Positions 40,631-49,816 of a DNA stretch of 64,000 bases are shown here, piece after piece. Position 1 is the stretch's first letter; each line of letters begins with the position of its first letter. Source of the DNA: Stentor coeruleus (lineage: Eukaryota; Ciliophora; Heterotrichea; Heterotrichida; Stentoridae); assembly GCA_001970955.1 (NCBI GenBank), contig MPUH01000195.1, forward strand, positions 1 to 64,000, read 5' to 3'. The notes under the pieces were generated by a model that ran no database searches, was not told where the DNA came from, and saw nothing but the letters and a program-made list of their open reading frames with translations. Made by a program: the position numbers and the translations under genes.

Positions 40631-41654
40631 TGCTATTAATTTACTATTTAGTTATTTTATACCTTTTTTGAATATGATATCTTGTTTTTTAAGTAATTGA
40701 AAATATGTTTTGTATTTATTGTCAGGACTTTGGATTATTGATTTTATTTTTAAGGAATTTTTTAATAAAGTTTTGTTGGCTGAAAAAGTTATTTGATTAG
40801 CTTGGACGTAAATTTGTATGTAAGGGAAATATTGTTATATTTGGTGTAGTAGAAAAAATATTTTGGGAAAAACATATGTTATTTTATATGAAATAATGGG
40901 ATATTAAGTGAATGATTATATTTAATCAGATAAGTTAATTTATATATCTTATATCTTTGCTTATTAATTAGATTTTATTATTTAATTGTCATCATATTTT
41001 CAGTTTATGTTTATTATTGCGAATATTGAGCTATCAATAAAGTTTTTTTTTTTTTGTATTTTATCTTATTTTCAATAGCTTTAAAGAAAAAAATATTGTT
41101 GTGTATATAGTGCATATTGTATATTTATGTTGAATAATTTTTTTAAGACATAAATTTTTTTTAGGCTAAAAAATCTTATTTTTTCAAATCAAATTTCATA
41201 TAGTAATGAAAATCTTAATTTTGCTATAAAAGTTTCTCTTGCTTCAATAATTATGGGTATTATGCTTAATTTTTATATAGGGCTTTGTTTCAATGCAGTT
41301 TAAGTATATCATAATAAAAAAAATTGTAAAATTATTCTTTTGTTTAGAAGTTAAAATACTATTATACCTGCCTTTTAAGTTTTTCAATTGTAATTTTTAA
41401 TAATTCCTTAACTTTACTATGAAAATTTAACAAAATTATTAATATTAGTATATAAAAATCCTAATAACCACATAAGTTATTTTACAATAAATATTAGCAT
41501 TAAATATTTTAAAGTAAATAGAATATTCTTTGATGTTTTTATCTTAGNTAAAGTAAATAGAATATTCTTTGATGTTTTTATCTTAGCAACATAATGATTT
41601 ATCTTTGATTGTATGCAAAGTGTATTCTCAAGCACACTATAAACCATAATAAAT
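40631..41654. other. Intergenic region with an assembly join
   Basis: T- and G-rich downstream of the sulfite oxidase gene, becoming C-richer toward the next plus-strand gene. It contains the N at 41548 with its flanking duplicate. No genes are seen. Confidence 0.65.
41510..41586. repeat. Direct duplicate around a single N (assembly join)
   Basis: 38 bp at 41510-41547 (starting TAAAGTAAATAGAATATTC) repeat at 41549-41586 with no visible mismatch, separated by the N at 41548. Confidence 0.88.
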
Positions 41655-42101
41655 ATGATAAGAAAATTGGATTTATACTACCAAGCAAATTCTACCTCAA
41701 ATTTATTAAACAATCCTTCACATGCTCAGAAAGATAAAAGAATCCCTTTAAATAAACCCCCTTCTCTAGAAAAACTTCATTTTACAGAGCAAAGGAAAGT
41801 ATTAAGAGGATTATTTCATCCATCATTCCATGAAAGAACTTATAGTACTTTAGGACCTGATCTTCAAGTAATAGGAAAACATGAGATTAAAATTGGAGTT
41901 CAAAAACTTCCTCAAATACCTGTAAAGAATGGGAATAGGTTTTTATTTAGAAGAAAGACTGTTTGCAGACCAAATACAAAATGTGGAAACATTCATAAGA
42001 ATAAGATTATGGAAGATAAATCTACAAATTTGAATGTGAATGCTATTGATGTGATGAAAATAAGTGTTAGAGGTTGGAATGATGATATCGATGATAATTA
42101 A
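41655..42101 (+). CDS. Hypothetical basic protein (148 aa)
   Basis: The frame starts MIRKLDLYYQANS and ends TAA. The protein is rich in Lys, Asn, Pro and Arg and probably has little fixed structure; a middle segment (LFHPSFHERTYSTLGPDLQV) is the most conserved-looking part. No domain, signal or membrane segment is recognised. The flanking composition fits a real plus-strand gene. Confidence 0.62.
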   Translation: MIRKLDLYYQANSTSNLLNNPSHAQKDKRIPLNKPPSLEKLHFTEQRKVLRGLFHPSFHERTYSTLGPDLQVIGKHEIKIGVQKLPQIPVKNGNRFLFRRKTVCRPNTKCGNIHKNKIMEDKSTNLNVNAIDVMKISVRGWNDDIDDN

Positions 42102-42435
42102 AGTGTAAATTTTAGAAATTATGAGTTAAATGAATGTGCAGGTTGATTTTTTTTATTTGATGTATGATAATTTGTGTTTTAATACTGATATAAATTTGTA
42201 ATCTGTTAGGATTGGTAAAATAGATATGTTATAAGTTTTGATTTAAGTTTGCTTTTTAAAGGATACAAAATAAATTCTTCTTTCCAAAAAAATCTTCTCA
42301 ACAAATACAATAATGAACAATCATTGCTAGATTATATGATCTTTAACTTCTCGCCTTCTCTCTTATTTCATAATTTTCCTAGTATCTTCTACACAAGTTC
42401 ACAACCTCGCATGATATAAAATAATATCTTAGAAA
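42102..42435. other. Short intergenic region
   Basis: The first 150 bp are G/T-rich and the last 150 bp C/T-rich with almost no G, marking the 3' flank of one gene and the 5' flank of the next. Nothing else is seen. Confidence 0.6.
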
Positions 42436-43338
42436 ATGAAGCAAACGGAAAACAATATCGAGTCCTTAAATGTTTTACGTAAATTTTCAAAAACCCCTAG
42501 TACAATCTGTTCACTTTCAACATCTCCATGGCCAGGACATTTAACTCAAGAAGAAATTTTATTAAACAACTTAAAAGATATGCAATCAATGTTAACTGCA
42601 CATCTTAGAAGACTTGCTGATTTTCTTAGTATGCAAGTTCCACTTTTACATTACAGATGGAATTTAACGAATATTCGACACATGAAAGATCAAAAACTCA
42701 GGTACATAATAGGTAACATACTTAAAAGAATATCTGAAAATTTAGATATAAAAAAAGCATCAGAACTTGCAAGATTAGGAGAAAACCAGATAGAAGATAT
42801 CAAAGAACAAACTTTTGAAATAAAAAAACAACTGAAATCGTTGAGGAAAAAATATAAAATTGTTGGGGTATTTGAGAAAAAATACACTTTGCTAACAGAA
42901 AAATGCTATTCTTATAATAATTGCCTTGAGAATTTGAAAGAGAATAAATCAAATCTACTTGAATCTTTGATGGAACTTAAAAAATCTCAAAATCGAATTT
43001 GTTTTCTTTATATTCCAATAAAGGAAAGACTTGAAGAAATAATGATAAGAAAAGAAGAATTGATTTTATCGATTCCTCAGATTGGAATGCATTCACAGGT
43101 TTTAGAAGTAAAAAAAGCTGAAGTTAATCAAATCGAAACTTCAAATACTGAATTAAAAAGTATAGTCCAGTCTTTAACACAACAATTAGAAGCCCAAAAA
43201 TTAAAAAGTAGGAAAAAAGCAAGTGCTCTTAAAGAACAAATACAAAAATTTGAGTGCCAACTTGCCCTTATGAGAGTACAAGAAAGATTTTTACTTGAAA
43301 AACAGAATAAAATTAATAACTTAGCTGATATTCTATAA
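42436..43338 (+). CDS. Coiled-coil protein (300 aa)
   Basis: After a Ser/Thr-rich N-terminus of about 40 residues (SKTPSTICSLSTSPWPGHL), the protein is helical throughout, with coiled-coil segments at about 115-190 and 225-295 (EVNQIETSNTELKSIVQSL). No enzymatic or family motif is visible. The size and structure resemble basal-body or axonemal accessory proteins, but that is only a general resemblance. Confidence 0.75.
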   Translation: MKQTENNIESLNVLRKFSKTPSTICSLSTSPWPGHLTQEEILLNNLKDMQSMLTAHLRRLADFLSMQVPLLHYRWNLTNIRHMKDQKLRYIIGNILKRISENLDIKKASELARLGENQIEDIKEQTFEIKKQLKSLRKKYKIVGVFEKKYTLLTEKCYSYNNCLENLKENKSNLLESLMELKKSQNRICFLYIPIKERLEEIMIRKEELILSIPQIGMHSQVLEVKKAEVNQIETSNTELKSIVQSLTQQLEAQKLKSRKKASALKEQIQKFECQLALMRVQERFLLEKQNKINNLADIL

Positions 43339-43438
43339 AATAAACAATATTACTATAAATAAAAGACCCTAAATAATAAACATTTTTCCTATATTAAATC
43401 CATTATAAAACATAATAAAAAAAATTACTCAATCTAAA

Positions 43439-44293
43439 CTAGATTAAAGGGGATAATTTTACCACAAAAGACTCTAAACCTACAGGTAAGACACCTTCTA
43501 AAAAGTCTTTCGTGCTATTCACCACTTCTACAGGTATTCCATCAGATTGGAACTCACAATAGCTCACTTGACAATGACAATAACCAAATTTAATAGCTTT
43601 GCTTAAAAGACTATTACAACAAGTACAAGAATGATAATTTTCGCAACTCATTTCATTAACAATATCAAAATCCCCAAGTCCAAGGCTTAAAGAAACTCTT
43701 TGTTTATAAGCAACACAATTATTATTCATACAACAAGCTTCTAATATTAACCCAGTTTTTTTAATCCTCCATTTCTGCACATCTTCACAAGGGTTATCTC
43801 CAACTAAGACAATTACCCGGCTTTTATTCCCAATATCATAGTTTTCTAATTTTTCATTCATGTCAAGCTGTATATCACTTCTTATAAATCGAAAATTTGA
43901 ATCTTCTTCTAAAAGATCTTTTACTAAAGAGTTTCTTGATACTTTTAAGCTTATTTCTTTTGGTCTGGGGTAACAAATTTTTAATGTTACTTCGATTTTT
44001 TTAGGTTCGTTTATGGATCCTGATATGGAAATTGTATCTTTTTCTGTTAGTCTCAGATCATAAAGAGAGATGTTTTCGTTAATCGCATAAGTTATTCCTT
44101 TACATGTTACTTTGTAATTTTTGCAGGATTCACGGTATTCAGAATTTACATTCGATGAAACGATTTGAGTGCAGAAATCTTTTAGTGAGGTACGTATCAT
44201 AGCTGAGTGCTTGATTTGAGAAGTTTTGAATATTGGGGTGTTTAAATCCACTGTTAGCTTAAGCTCTGAGTTCATTGATTCAGAACATCCCAT
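43439..44293 (-). CDS. Lipid-anchored protein with ubiquitin-like and Cys-rich domains
   Basis: I place the start at MGCSESMN rather than at an upstream in-frame Met (44347), because MGC with Ser-6 is a strong myristoylation/palmitoylation signal and the upstream 18 codons are intergenic in composition. The 284-residue product has one or two ubiquitin-like segments (about 30-95 and 97-165; KIEVTLKICYPRPKEISLKV, then ENYDIGNKSRVIVLV). It then has a Cys-rich part (KKTGLILEACCMNNNCVAYK, SCENYHSCTCCN, GYCHCQVSYCEF) that could bind two zinc ions. The arrangement suggests a membrane-tethered ubiquitin-like/zinc adaptor. The domain names are my reading of patterns and not certain. Confidence 0.75.
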   Translation of the reverse strand: MGCSESMNSELKLTVDLNTPIFKTSQIKHSAMIRTSLKDFCTQIVSSNVNSEYRESCKNYKVTCKGITYAINENISLYDLRLTEKDTISISGSINEPKKIEVTLKICYPRPKEISLKVSRNSLVKDLLEEDSNFRFIRSDIQLDMNEKLENYDIGNKSRVIVLVGDNPCEDVQKWRIKKTGLILEACCMNNNCVAYKQRVSLSLGLGDFDIVNEMSCENYHSCTCCNSLLSKAIKFGYCHCQVSYCEFQSDGIPVEVVNSTKDFLEGVLPVGLESFVVKLSPLI

Positions 44294-44365
44294 TTTATTT
44301 ATTATTATCGAAACTTTTATGATTAATACCTGCTTATAATAAATCAATTCATCTTTAAAACTAAA

Positions 44366-45343
44366 TTAGAAATTAAATGAAGGAGCCAAAGGGGCTGAAG
44401 CAATACCACAGGATCCTGAATTTGCTGTATTTTTATCATTTCTAGCCACAAGTCCATATCCTCCAATTCCCCATGAGTTTCCCCAATAGCTTCTGATTAC
44501 CCAATAATCAACATTAGCAATACTTCCATATCCAACAATAACAAAATTAGACTGAACAGTACTTGTACCACACCATCCAGAAGGTAATACTCCACTTTTA
44601 TAATTCATAAGTGTTGTTGTAATATTAAGTGTAACTGAAACAGGTTGTATAGCAACAGCAGCTTTAAGCTGAGCCTCATTATTAGGAATAATAGCATTTA
44701 CTGAACTAATCTGAGTCTGACATTTAAGTTTTTTTTTACAAGAAGCAACATTGTCTATAAAAGGATATTGAGATTCTGTGCATATATTATTAGACAATGC
44801 AAAATTAAAACTTTTTTCTATAGTCCCTGAGGTACAGCCTGAGTTCCCAGAGGAATCTGAACAACTGATAAACTGTTGTGAGCTAAGAGTTGTTGTAGTA
44901 GTTCCTTTTGTTATTGCAACTATACTTTCAATTGTATCGATAGTAGAAAATATCCATGTTGCTTTACATGTACCTTGAGTACGAAGAGGACTTACTTTAC
45001 CAGATTTAACCCAATCGACTGATTCTGGTAAATTGTCGGTGTTGAGATAATTGATTTCAGGGTGAAGGTCAAGTTTTAAGTCGAAATTTGGGATGGTTCC
45101 AACTTCTTCAGGTAATTGATCAGATAAAGGTCCAAGATTTAATGAAAAACCTAGGTTGGAGTTGTTAATTTCATTGATAGTGGAAAGAGAGGATTTAAAA
45201 GTTGTGAAATGAATTTGATCTTCTTCGGCTGTATAAATTTTTGAATATCTAGCTTTGTATGAAGCATATTCTAAACGAAGATGTAGATCGGTAAGTTCTC
45301 CTGCGGTTCCGAAGACTAATAAACATATTAAGATAAGCACCAT
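44366..45343 (-). CDS. Papain-fold (C1A) cysteine-protease homologue, catalytically dead
   Basis: The 325-residue protein begins with a signal peptide (MVLILICLLVFGTAG), followed by an I29-type propeptide and a cathepsin-L-like domain from about residue 105 (LPESVDWVKSGKVSPLRTQG). The active-site segment reads RTQGTCKATWIFS: where papain has the catalytic Cys before Trp-Ala-Phe there is Thr. The His region reads VQSNFVIVGYG without His in the expected place. The usual Asn-Ser-Trp-Gly is RSYWGNSWG. Several structural Cys remain (SCSDSSGNSGC). The fold should therefore be kept while the Cys-His-Asn triad is lost. It enters the secretory or lysosomal route; a binding or silicatein-like structural role is conceivable. 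Confidence 0.9.
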   Translation of the reverse strand: MVLILICLLVFGTAGELTDLHLRLEYASYKARYSKIYTAEEDQIHFTTFKSSLSTINEINNSNLGFSLNLGPLSDQLPEEVGTIPNFDLKLDLHPEINYLNTDNLPESVDWVKSGKVSPLRTQGTCKATWIFSTIDTIESIVAITKGTTTTTLSSQQFISCSDSSGNSGCTSGTIEKSFNFALSNNICTESQYPFIDNVASCKKKLKCQTQISSVNAIIPNNEAQLKAAVAIQPVSVTLNITTTLMNYKSGVLPSGWCGTSTVQSNFVIVGYGSIANVDYWVIRSYWGNSWGIGGYGLVARNDKNTANSGSCGIASAPLAPSFNF

Positions 45344-45651
45344 TTATAATTTTGAAATATGAAATAGTTAATAGAATTGGATTTGGATGTAGAAAAACTA
45401 TATTTAAGTATTATAATAATAATATTTTTTATGTTTTTTTTGTGATTAGAATATTATTTTATTATTGAAAATTTTACTTTTAGAATTAGAGACTTGGTAT
45501 ATAAGATCTTAGAATTTTAAATAGAAATTATTCATAATAACTTAACTTATTTTTGTTGATGTGTTAAGGTTTATTTTAAAATACTTTGGATTATTTGTAA
45601 TAAAAGATATAATTAAATCAATAATTCTTATGTTTTCTATAATATATATAA
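45344..45651. other. Divergent intergenic region
   Basis: About 300 bp between the start of the pseudoprotease gene (minus) and a plus-strand gene, so it must carry both promoters. AT-rich; no specific element recognised. Confidence 0.6.
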
Positions 45652-46407
45652 ATGAATTCGGGTTCTACTCAAAATTTATCTGATGTAAAACCTAACAAAG
45701 TATTTTATCATGCTCCTTCGGAATTAGAATTAGTTGAAAAATCCGATAAAATCCAAATAAAAGACAAGAATTATGAGGCGATCGAACCAATTTACAGCAA
45801 AGAGAAAGTTATTATTAAAGAAGATTCCTTACATCCAGAAGCTATTTCATTTGGTATTAATACTGAAATCGACCCAATTCTTCTTGATGATTTTGAAAAC
45901 AGAATAAATACTTTTAAATACTCTAAAACTTGTATTGAAAATGCATGCTCCTGCTTCATCTCTCTTCCTGATATAAAAAAAGTTACCCAGCTAAAAAAAC
46001 TAGATTTGAATAGAGAATACTTAAACATGCTTATTTCAAAATGTGAAAACTTTATACCTATTAAGACCCTTACTAATCAGAAAAAAATTAATATTATAGA
46101 TCTTCATATACTTGCAGAACTAATAAGCAAGTCTAATAAAGAAATCCCAAGTAAAATTAGCCTAGAAAATTTAGAAAAAATCTACAGTGTTGTTGAAATC
46201 ATTTCAGAAAGGTGCTTGAATTATTTAGAAAATATAAAGAAAAATGCATCAATATGGAGAGAGACACATTCCATCAAAGCTTTTATAGTTATTGTTTCGG
46301 GATATATATACAAAAAACTCACTGAAATTTTAGAAAATGAACATTACTTCTATCAGAATGGCATTCAGGAATTAGTAGAAAATCCTGATAGCTTTATCGC
46401 CCTTTAA
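45652..46407 (+). CDS. Hypothetical helical protein (251 aa)
   Basis: The first 65 residues are polar. The remainder alternates helices with regularly spaced leucines and Cys pairs (TCIENACSCFISLPD). No family motif, membrane segment or signal peptide is seen. It could be a small all-helical domain protein. Real-gene support comes from length, codon composition and flanks. Confidence 0.68.
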   Translation: MNSGSTQNLSDVKPNKVFYHAPSELELVEKSDKIQIKDKNYEAIEPIYSKEKVIIKEDSLHPEAISFGINTEIDPILLDDFENRINTFKYSKTCIENACSCFISLPDIKKVTQLKKLDLNREYLNMLISKCENFIPIKTLTNQKKINIIDLHILAELISKSNKEIPSKISLENLEKIYSVVEIISERCLNYLENIKKNASIWRETHSIKAFIVIVSGYIYKKLTEILENEHYFYQNGIQELVENPDSFIAL

Positions 46408-46812
46408 AAAATCTTAAATAAGAACCTACTAACATAATCTTAAATAAGAACCTAGTAACATAATTATACATTAAACTTTTTAGCTTTGACATTTTTTTTC
46501 GCCATAGTGTCTTTGTCACATAACCTAATACAATAAAAAAAAAAGTCATTTACCTCAAAAATTCATCATCTCATAAACTTTATCATTACATTCCCAATAC
46601 CTCAAGCACACTCCAAATTTTCCATGTTTTTTTTTTTTTTATTTAAAAAATATTCATAAAACTAATCTCTCATAATATTCTAATTTATCTCTCAAAGAAA
46701 AGCTTTCCAAATCTAATTTATCTTCTAATTACCTAAATTATATTCCAATATTTTTTTATACAAAACCATTCTAAAATATGTCCACAAGATAATTATCTAA
46801 TATTATTTATAA
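46408..46812. other. Convergent intergenic region with a 26-bp tandem repeat
   Basis: A 26-bp unit (AATCTTAAATAAGAACCTA...) is present twice at 46410-46461 with one mismatch, starting right after the stop codon. A T13 run lies near 46628. The rest is C-rich on the plus strand, as expected downstream of the minus-strand gene to the right. Confidence 0.65.
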
Positions 46813-47115
46813 CTAAAATATCTGGCAGGCTGTCTTTGTGCAAAAAGGCCCTGCACAAGTAATTCTATCTCTGCTATTTAAATTTTTATGTGTTGGCTCT
46901 TGTGTAAAGTATTCAAATACAATATCATAATGAATATGTGGTTTTTTGTTTTCTTCTTTATCTTCTAAGATGATACTTTTGAACCCTTCTTCTTGATAGG
47001 AATCAGGAGAAATTTGTGTTTTAACCCTTAAATCCTGATCGCTAAGCAAGAAAGATAAGGAATTTTGAAATGAAAAGCTCTCAATAGTCATTGTGTCAGA
47101 ACAGGTTTCAGTCAT
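46813..47115 (-). CDS. Small hypothetical protein (100 aa)
   Basis: The frame starts MTETCSDTMTIESF and ends with a Cys-containing tail (CAGPFCTKTACQIF). It is acidic and polar without known domains. Its start codon is only 27 bp from that of the plus-strand B-box/kelch-like gene, leaving very little room for two promoters; either the pair shares one bidirectional promoter or one start is misplaced. Moderate confidence that it is a real gene. Confidence 0.55.
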   Translation of the reverse strand: MTETCSDTMTIESFSFQNSLSFLLSDQDLRVKTQISPDSYQEEGFKSIILEDKEENKKPHIHYDIVFEYFTQEPTHKNLNSRDRITCAGPFCTKTACQIF

Positions 47116-47142
47116 TTATATTTGGTTTCTTAGATAAAGAAA

Positions 47143-48441
47143 ATGGACATAAAATGCTATGTTGAAGCTTGTCAAGAAAAACCATTGTTTCTATGTTCCT
47201 GTGAAGGTTTAAATAAATTTATATGCTCTTATCATATTAACTTTCATCAATCATCAAATATTATGGTTAATCACAATTATAAGCAAATAACAAAATTCAT
47301 TAGTCCATCAGATCGTTCGGAAATATTCCAGACACTTAAAAATGCTTTGGAAAGGCTCCAAGAAAGTGAGCGTTTGTTGCTTAACTGTCAAATGAACGCA
47401 TTACAGGAAATATATTCAATTGGGTCAAAAGCTCATAAAGTTTTCAAATTGCTTAAAAATCTTTGTGCGAAAATGATTGAAGAAGCGGCAAATTTTAATC
47501 AGATTACCCTTGTGAATCAAACAGAAGGAATCCAAACTACTATGATTAGTTCAGTTAATGTACTTGAAGAACTTATTTTCTATGCAAAAGAATTACCGAA
47601 ATCAAACTTGAAATTTAGTTTTTTAGGTCTTTCACCTTTTAGGCAGAATGAGACAACAAATTCAACTCTTATTAGAAAACCTCAACAAAGTGAACCTTGC
47701 TTGTATTATTTTAAAGAAAATACAAAAACTCTTGTAAAATTTGACTGTAATACTAAGGCTTTTAATGAAGTAAATATAAAAAAACCGAAAAGAGAAGGAT
47801 GTAGCAAATCTATTTGTATTCTTAGTGGCGGGGATAGAGTTTTTTGTTCTGGTGGGTATAACAATATTACTAAAACTTTATGTGATATGACTTTTATAGT
47901 TTATGTAAAAACAAGAAGTATTGAAGTTTTACCTTCAACCTCTACTAGAACTAATGCAGCTGGAATATTCCACAGCAACTCAATTTATATATTCGGAGGA
48001 CATGCTGATACTATTTTAAATACAGCAGAAGCTATTAACTTAAAATCAAAAAAATGGAGATCCTTAGCAAATCTTCCAGGATATTTCAGAAATACCTCAC
48101 TTGCTACTATCGGCACAAAAATAATCATAAGTTGTAACCCAAATACAATACTTGAATTTGACATCTTAAAGAATTCTTATGTAATTTTGGCAAACTTTAT
48201 ACCTATAAACCAAAGTAATATTTTACTTCAAGATGGCTTAAGAATCTCTTTGCTAACAGATACGCTTTGGATTAGTGACAAAGAAGATCGAAGATTATGG
48301 AACGTCTATCAAAAAACTTATAATTTTGGCTTTACAACTTGCAATCCTGTTGTTCATGGGAGGTATGCATATTTTTATGATTGGAAAGGAAAAGTTTATC
48401 AAGTTAGTTTGGAAAATTATGACATTTCAGAGATTTCATAA
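47143..48441 (+). CDS. B-box-like zinc-binding and kelch-repeat protein
   Basis: The 432-residue protein opens with a Cys/His cluster (MDIKCYVEACQEKPLFLCSC, then FICSYHINFHQ) spaced like a B-box zinc finger. A helical, probably coiled-coil stretch spans about 60-145. The C-terminal 240 residues form kelch-type blades, with GGDRVFCSGGYNN, NSIYIFGGHADTI and a following double-aromatic pattern, likely a six-bladed propeller. B-box plus kelch without a RING suggests a substrate- or partner-binding adaptor rather than a ubiquitin ligase. Confidence 0.8.
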   Translation: MDIKCYVEACQEKPLFLCSCEGLNKFICSYHINFHQSSNIMVNHNYKQITKFISPSDRSEIFQTLKNALERLQESERLLLNCQMNALQEIYSIGSKAHKVFKLLKNLCAKMIEEAANFNQITLVNQTEGIQTTMISSVNVLEELIFYAKELPKSNLKFSFLGLSPFRQNETTNSTLIRKPQQSEPCLYYFKENTKTLVKFDCNTKAFNEVNIKKPKREGCSKSICILSGGDRVFCSGGYNNITKTLCDMTFIVYVKTRSIEVLPSTSTRTNAAGIFHSNSIYIFGGHADTILNTAEAINLKSKKWRSLANLPGYFRNTSLATIGTKIIISCNPNTILEFDILKNSYVILANFIPINQSNILLQDGLRISLLTDTLWISDKEDRRLWNVYQKTYNFGFTTCNPVVHGRYAYFYDWKGKVYQVSLENYDISEIS

Positions 48442-48495
48442 TTAAATCATATTTAGAAATCACTAAAAAAATTGTATATAATTTCTAGTTAAAAT

Positions 48496-49191
48496 ATGAA
48501 TAAAGGACGTATTCAAAGCGAAGCATTTATGAGAAGATGCCGAGTTAGTGTCACTAATCCAATACCTGCGCCAAACCCAAATACAGCAACATCAGATATA
48601 ACTGAGTGTTGGAGTCCAAATAATGGGATACCTCCACCTCCTCGGGAAGCTGCTATTAGTGAAGAAAACTCAATGGTCTCTGATTCATCAGATTCAATTT
48701 CTGAGCAACCTTTGGACACTGAAATTGTAAACATAAAAAATATCACCCAGGCTCTTCATTCAGGTATATCATCTAAACTTAAAAATTGCAGACGGAAAAA
48801 CCATGACTTTTCAATCAAACATGAAGAACTTAATAGCAAAGTTCTTATTTATCAAAGAGAACTTGAAACAGCTAAAGGCAGCGTTAACCAGCTTTTGCAA
48901 GAAACTTCACTTACACACCAGTTTATAAAAAATTTACGAGAAAGCTTCAAATTCAAAGATTTCAGAGTAAACCAAGAAGAAGTTTTTGCATGTGGAAGTT
49001 ATGGTGAAAACAACATAGTAGATACAATAAAAAAACTTAAAGACGAAGTTGAGTCTATGAAAACCAAAATCGAAAGTGAACAGATAAAATACCAGAAATC
49101 AACTATGGCAACACAGTCAAATAACGAATATGAAAAAATATGCGAATTCGATAGGGCTAAAAAAGAAGGCTGTGGTTGTGAAGTGTTTTAA
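48496..49191 (+). CDS. Coiled-coil protein with C-terminal CEVF, possible prenylation signal
   Basis: The 231-residue protein has a Pro/Ser-rich N-terminal third (NPIPAPNPNTATS, GIPPPPREAA), a coiled-coil middle and end (about 85-215), and the terminal sequence GCGCEVF. The last four residues fit a CaaX box with Phe at X, compatible with geranylgeranyl- or farnesyltransferase, and the preceding Cys could be palmitoylated. It lies only 54 bp after the B-box/kelch-like gene in the same direction. The function is unknown. Confidence 0.72.
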   Translation: MNKGRIQSEAFMRRCRVSVTNPIPAPNPNTATSDITECWSPNNGIPPPPREAAISEENSMVSDSSDSISEQPLDTEIVNIKNITQALHSGISSKLKNCRRKNHDFSIKHEELNSKVLIYQRELETAKGSVNQLLQETSLTHQFIKNLRESFKFKDFRVNQEEVFACGSYGENNIVDTIKKLKDEVESMKTKIESEQIKYQKSTMATQSNNEYEKICEFDRAKKEGCGCEVF

Positions 49192-49816
49192 TTATGAGTA
49201 TTTCAAATATAATAATAAAGTGTCGAACTTTAATTTGTGGTTTGTTAATAGAATATCAGTGTTTTATTTGTAAAATTCTTAGTCTAAATTTTATTTTATG
49301 CTTTTATATTATGTATAAGATAAGCTCTTAAAACATCATTATATTTATGGTGTTGAGTTATATTAGAATTTTATTAGATTACAAGAAATAACATACTAAA
49401 TAAGTTTTCAAGAGATGCATTTAAGAATATCATTTAAATACATGAAAAAAAGAAAATGATTTGATGAAGATTGAATGCTTTTATGTTAGGACAAATTTAA
49501 GCTGAAGATCTAAAGGTAAACCACGAACTTAGATAGAATAGACAATTTATAAACTACTAAGGATTTATAAGCGAAAAAAAAATACAGGAAACAATTTTCA
49601 TGATATGCCTTTGAAGTGTTGATTTTTTTCAAAAAAACCAAAAAAGGCTAAATGATTACATCAGGGATAGTTACAAAATAAAATTCTTCTAATTAACCAA
49701 AACAAATAATTTGCTTAATATTCTCATCCCTTCATTTAACTCATTGAATTAATAAGTAAAGCTAAAAAATCAATTGGTTTTTAAAGCCATTAGTAACTAT
49801 ATCTTTAATCGTATAT
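49192..49816. other. Intergenic region
   Basis: Between two plus-strand genes: T/G-rich at left, C-richer in the last 200 bp. No genes, RNA or repeats are seen. Confidence 0.6.

Noticed and set aside
43439-44347. Longer start of the MGCSES protein at 44347
   Set aside because: The extra 18 codons are AT-rich like the flank, and the internal MGCSES is a strong lipidation start.
44366-45343. Active cysteine protease
   Set aside because: Thr replaces the catalytic Cys and neither His nor Asn is present at the expected motifs.
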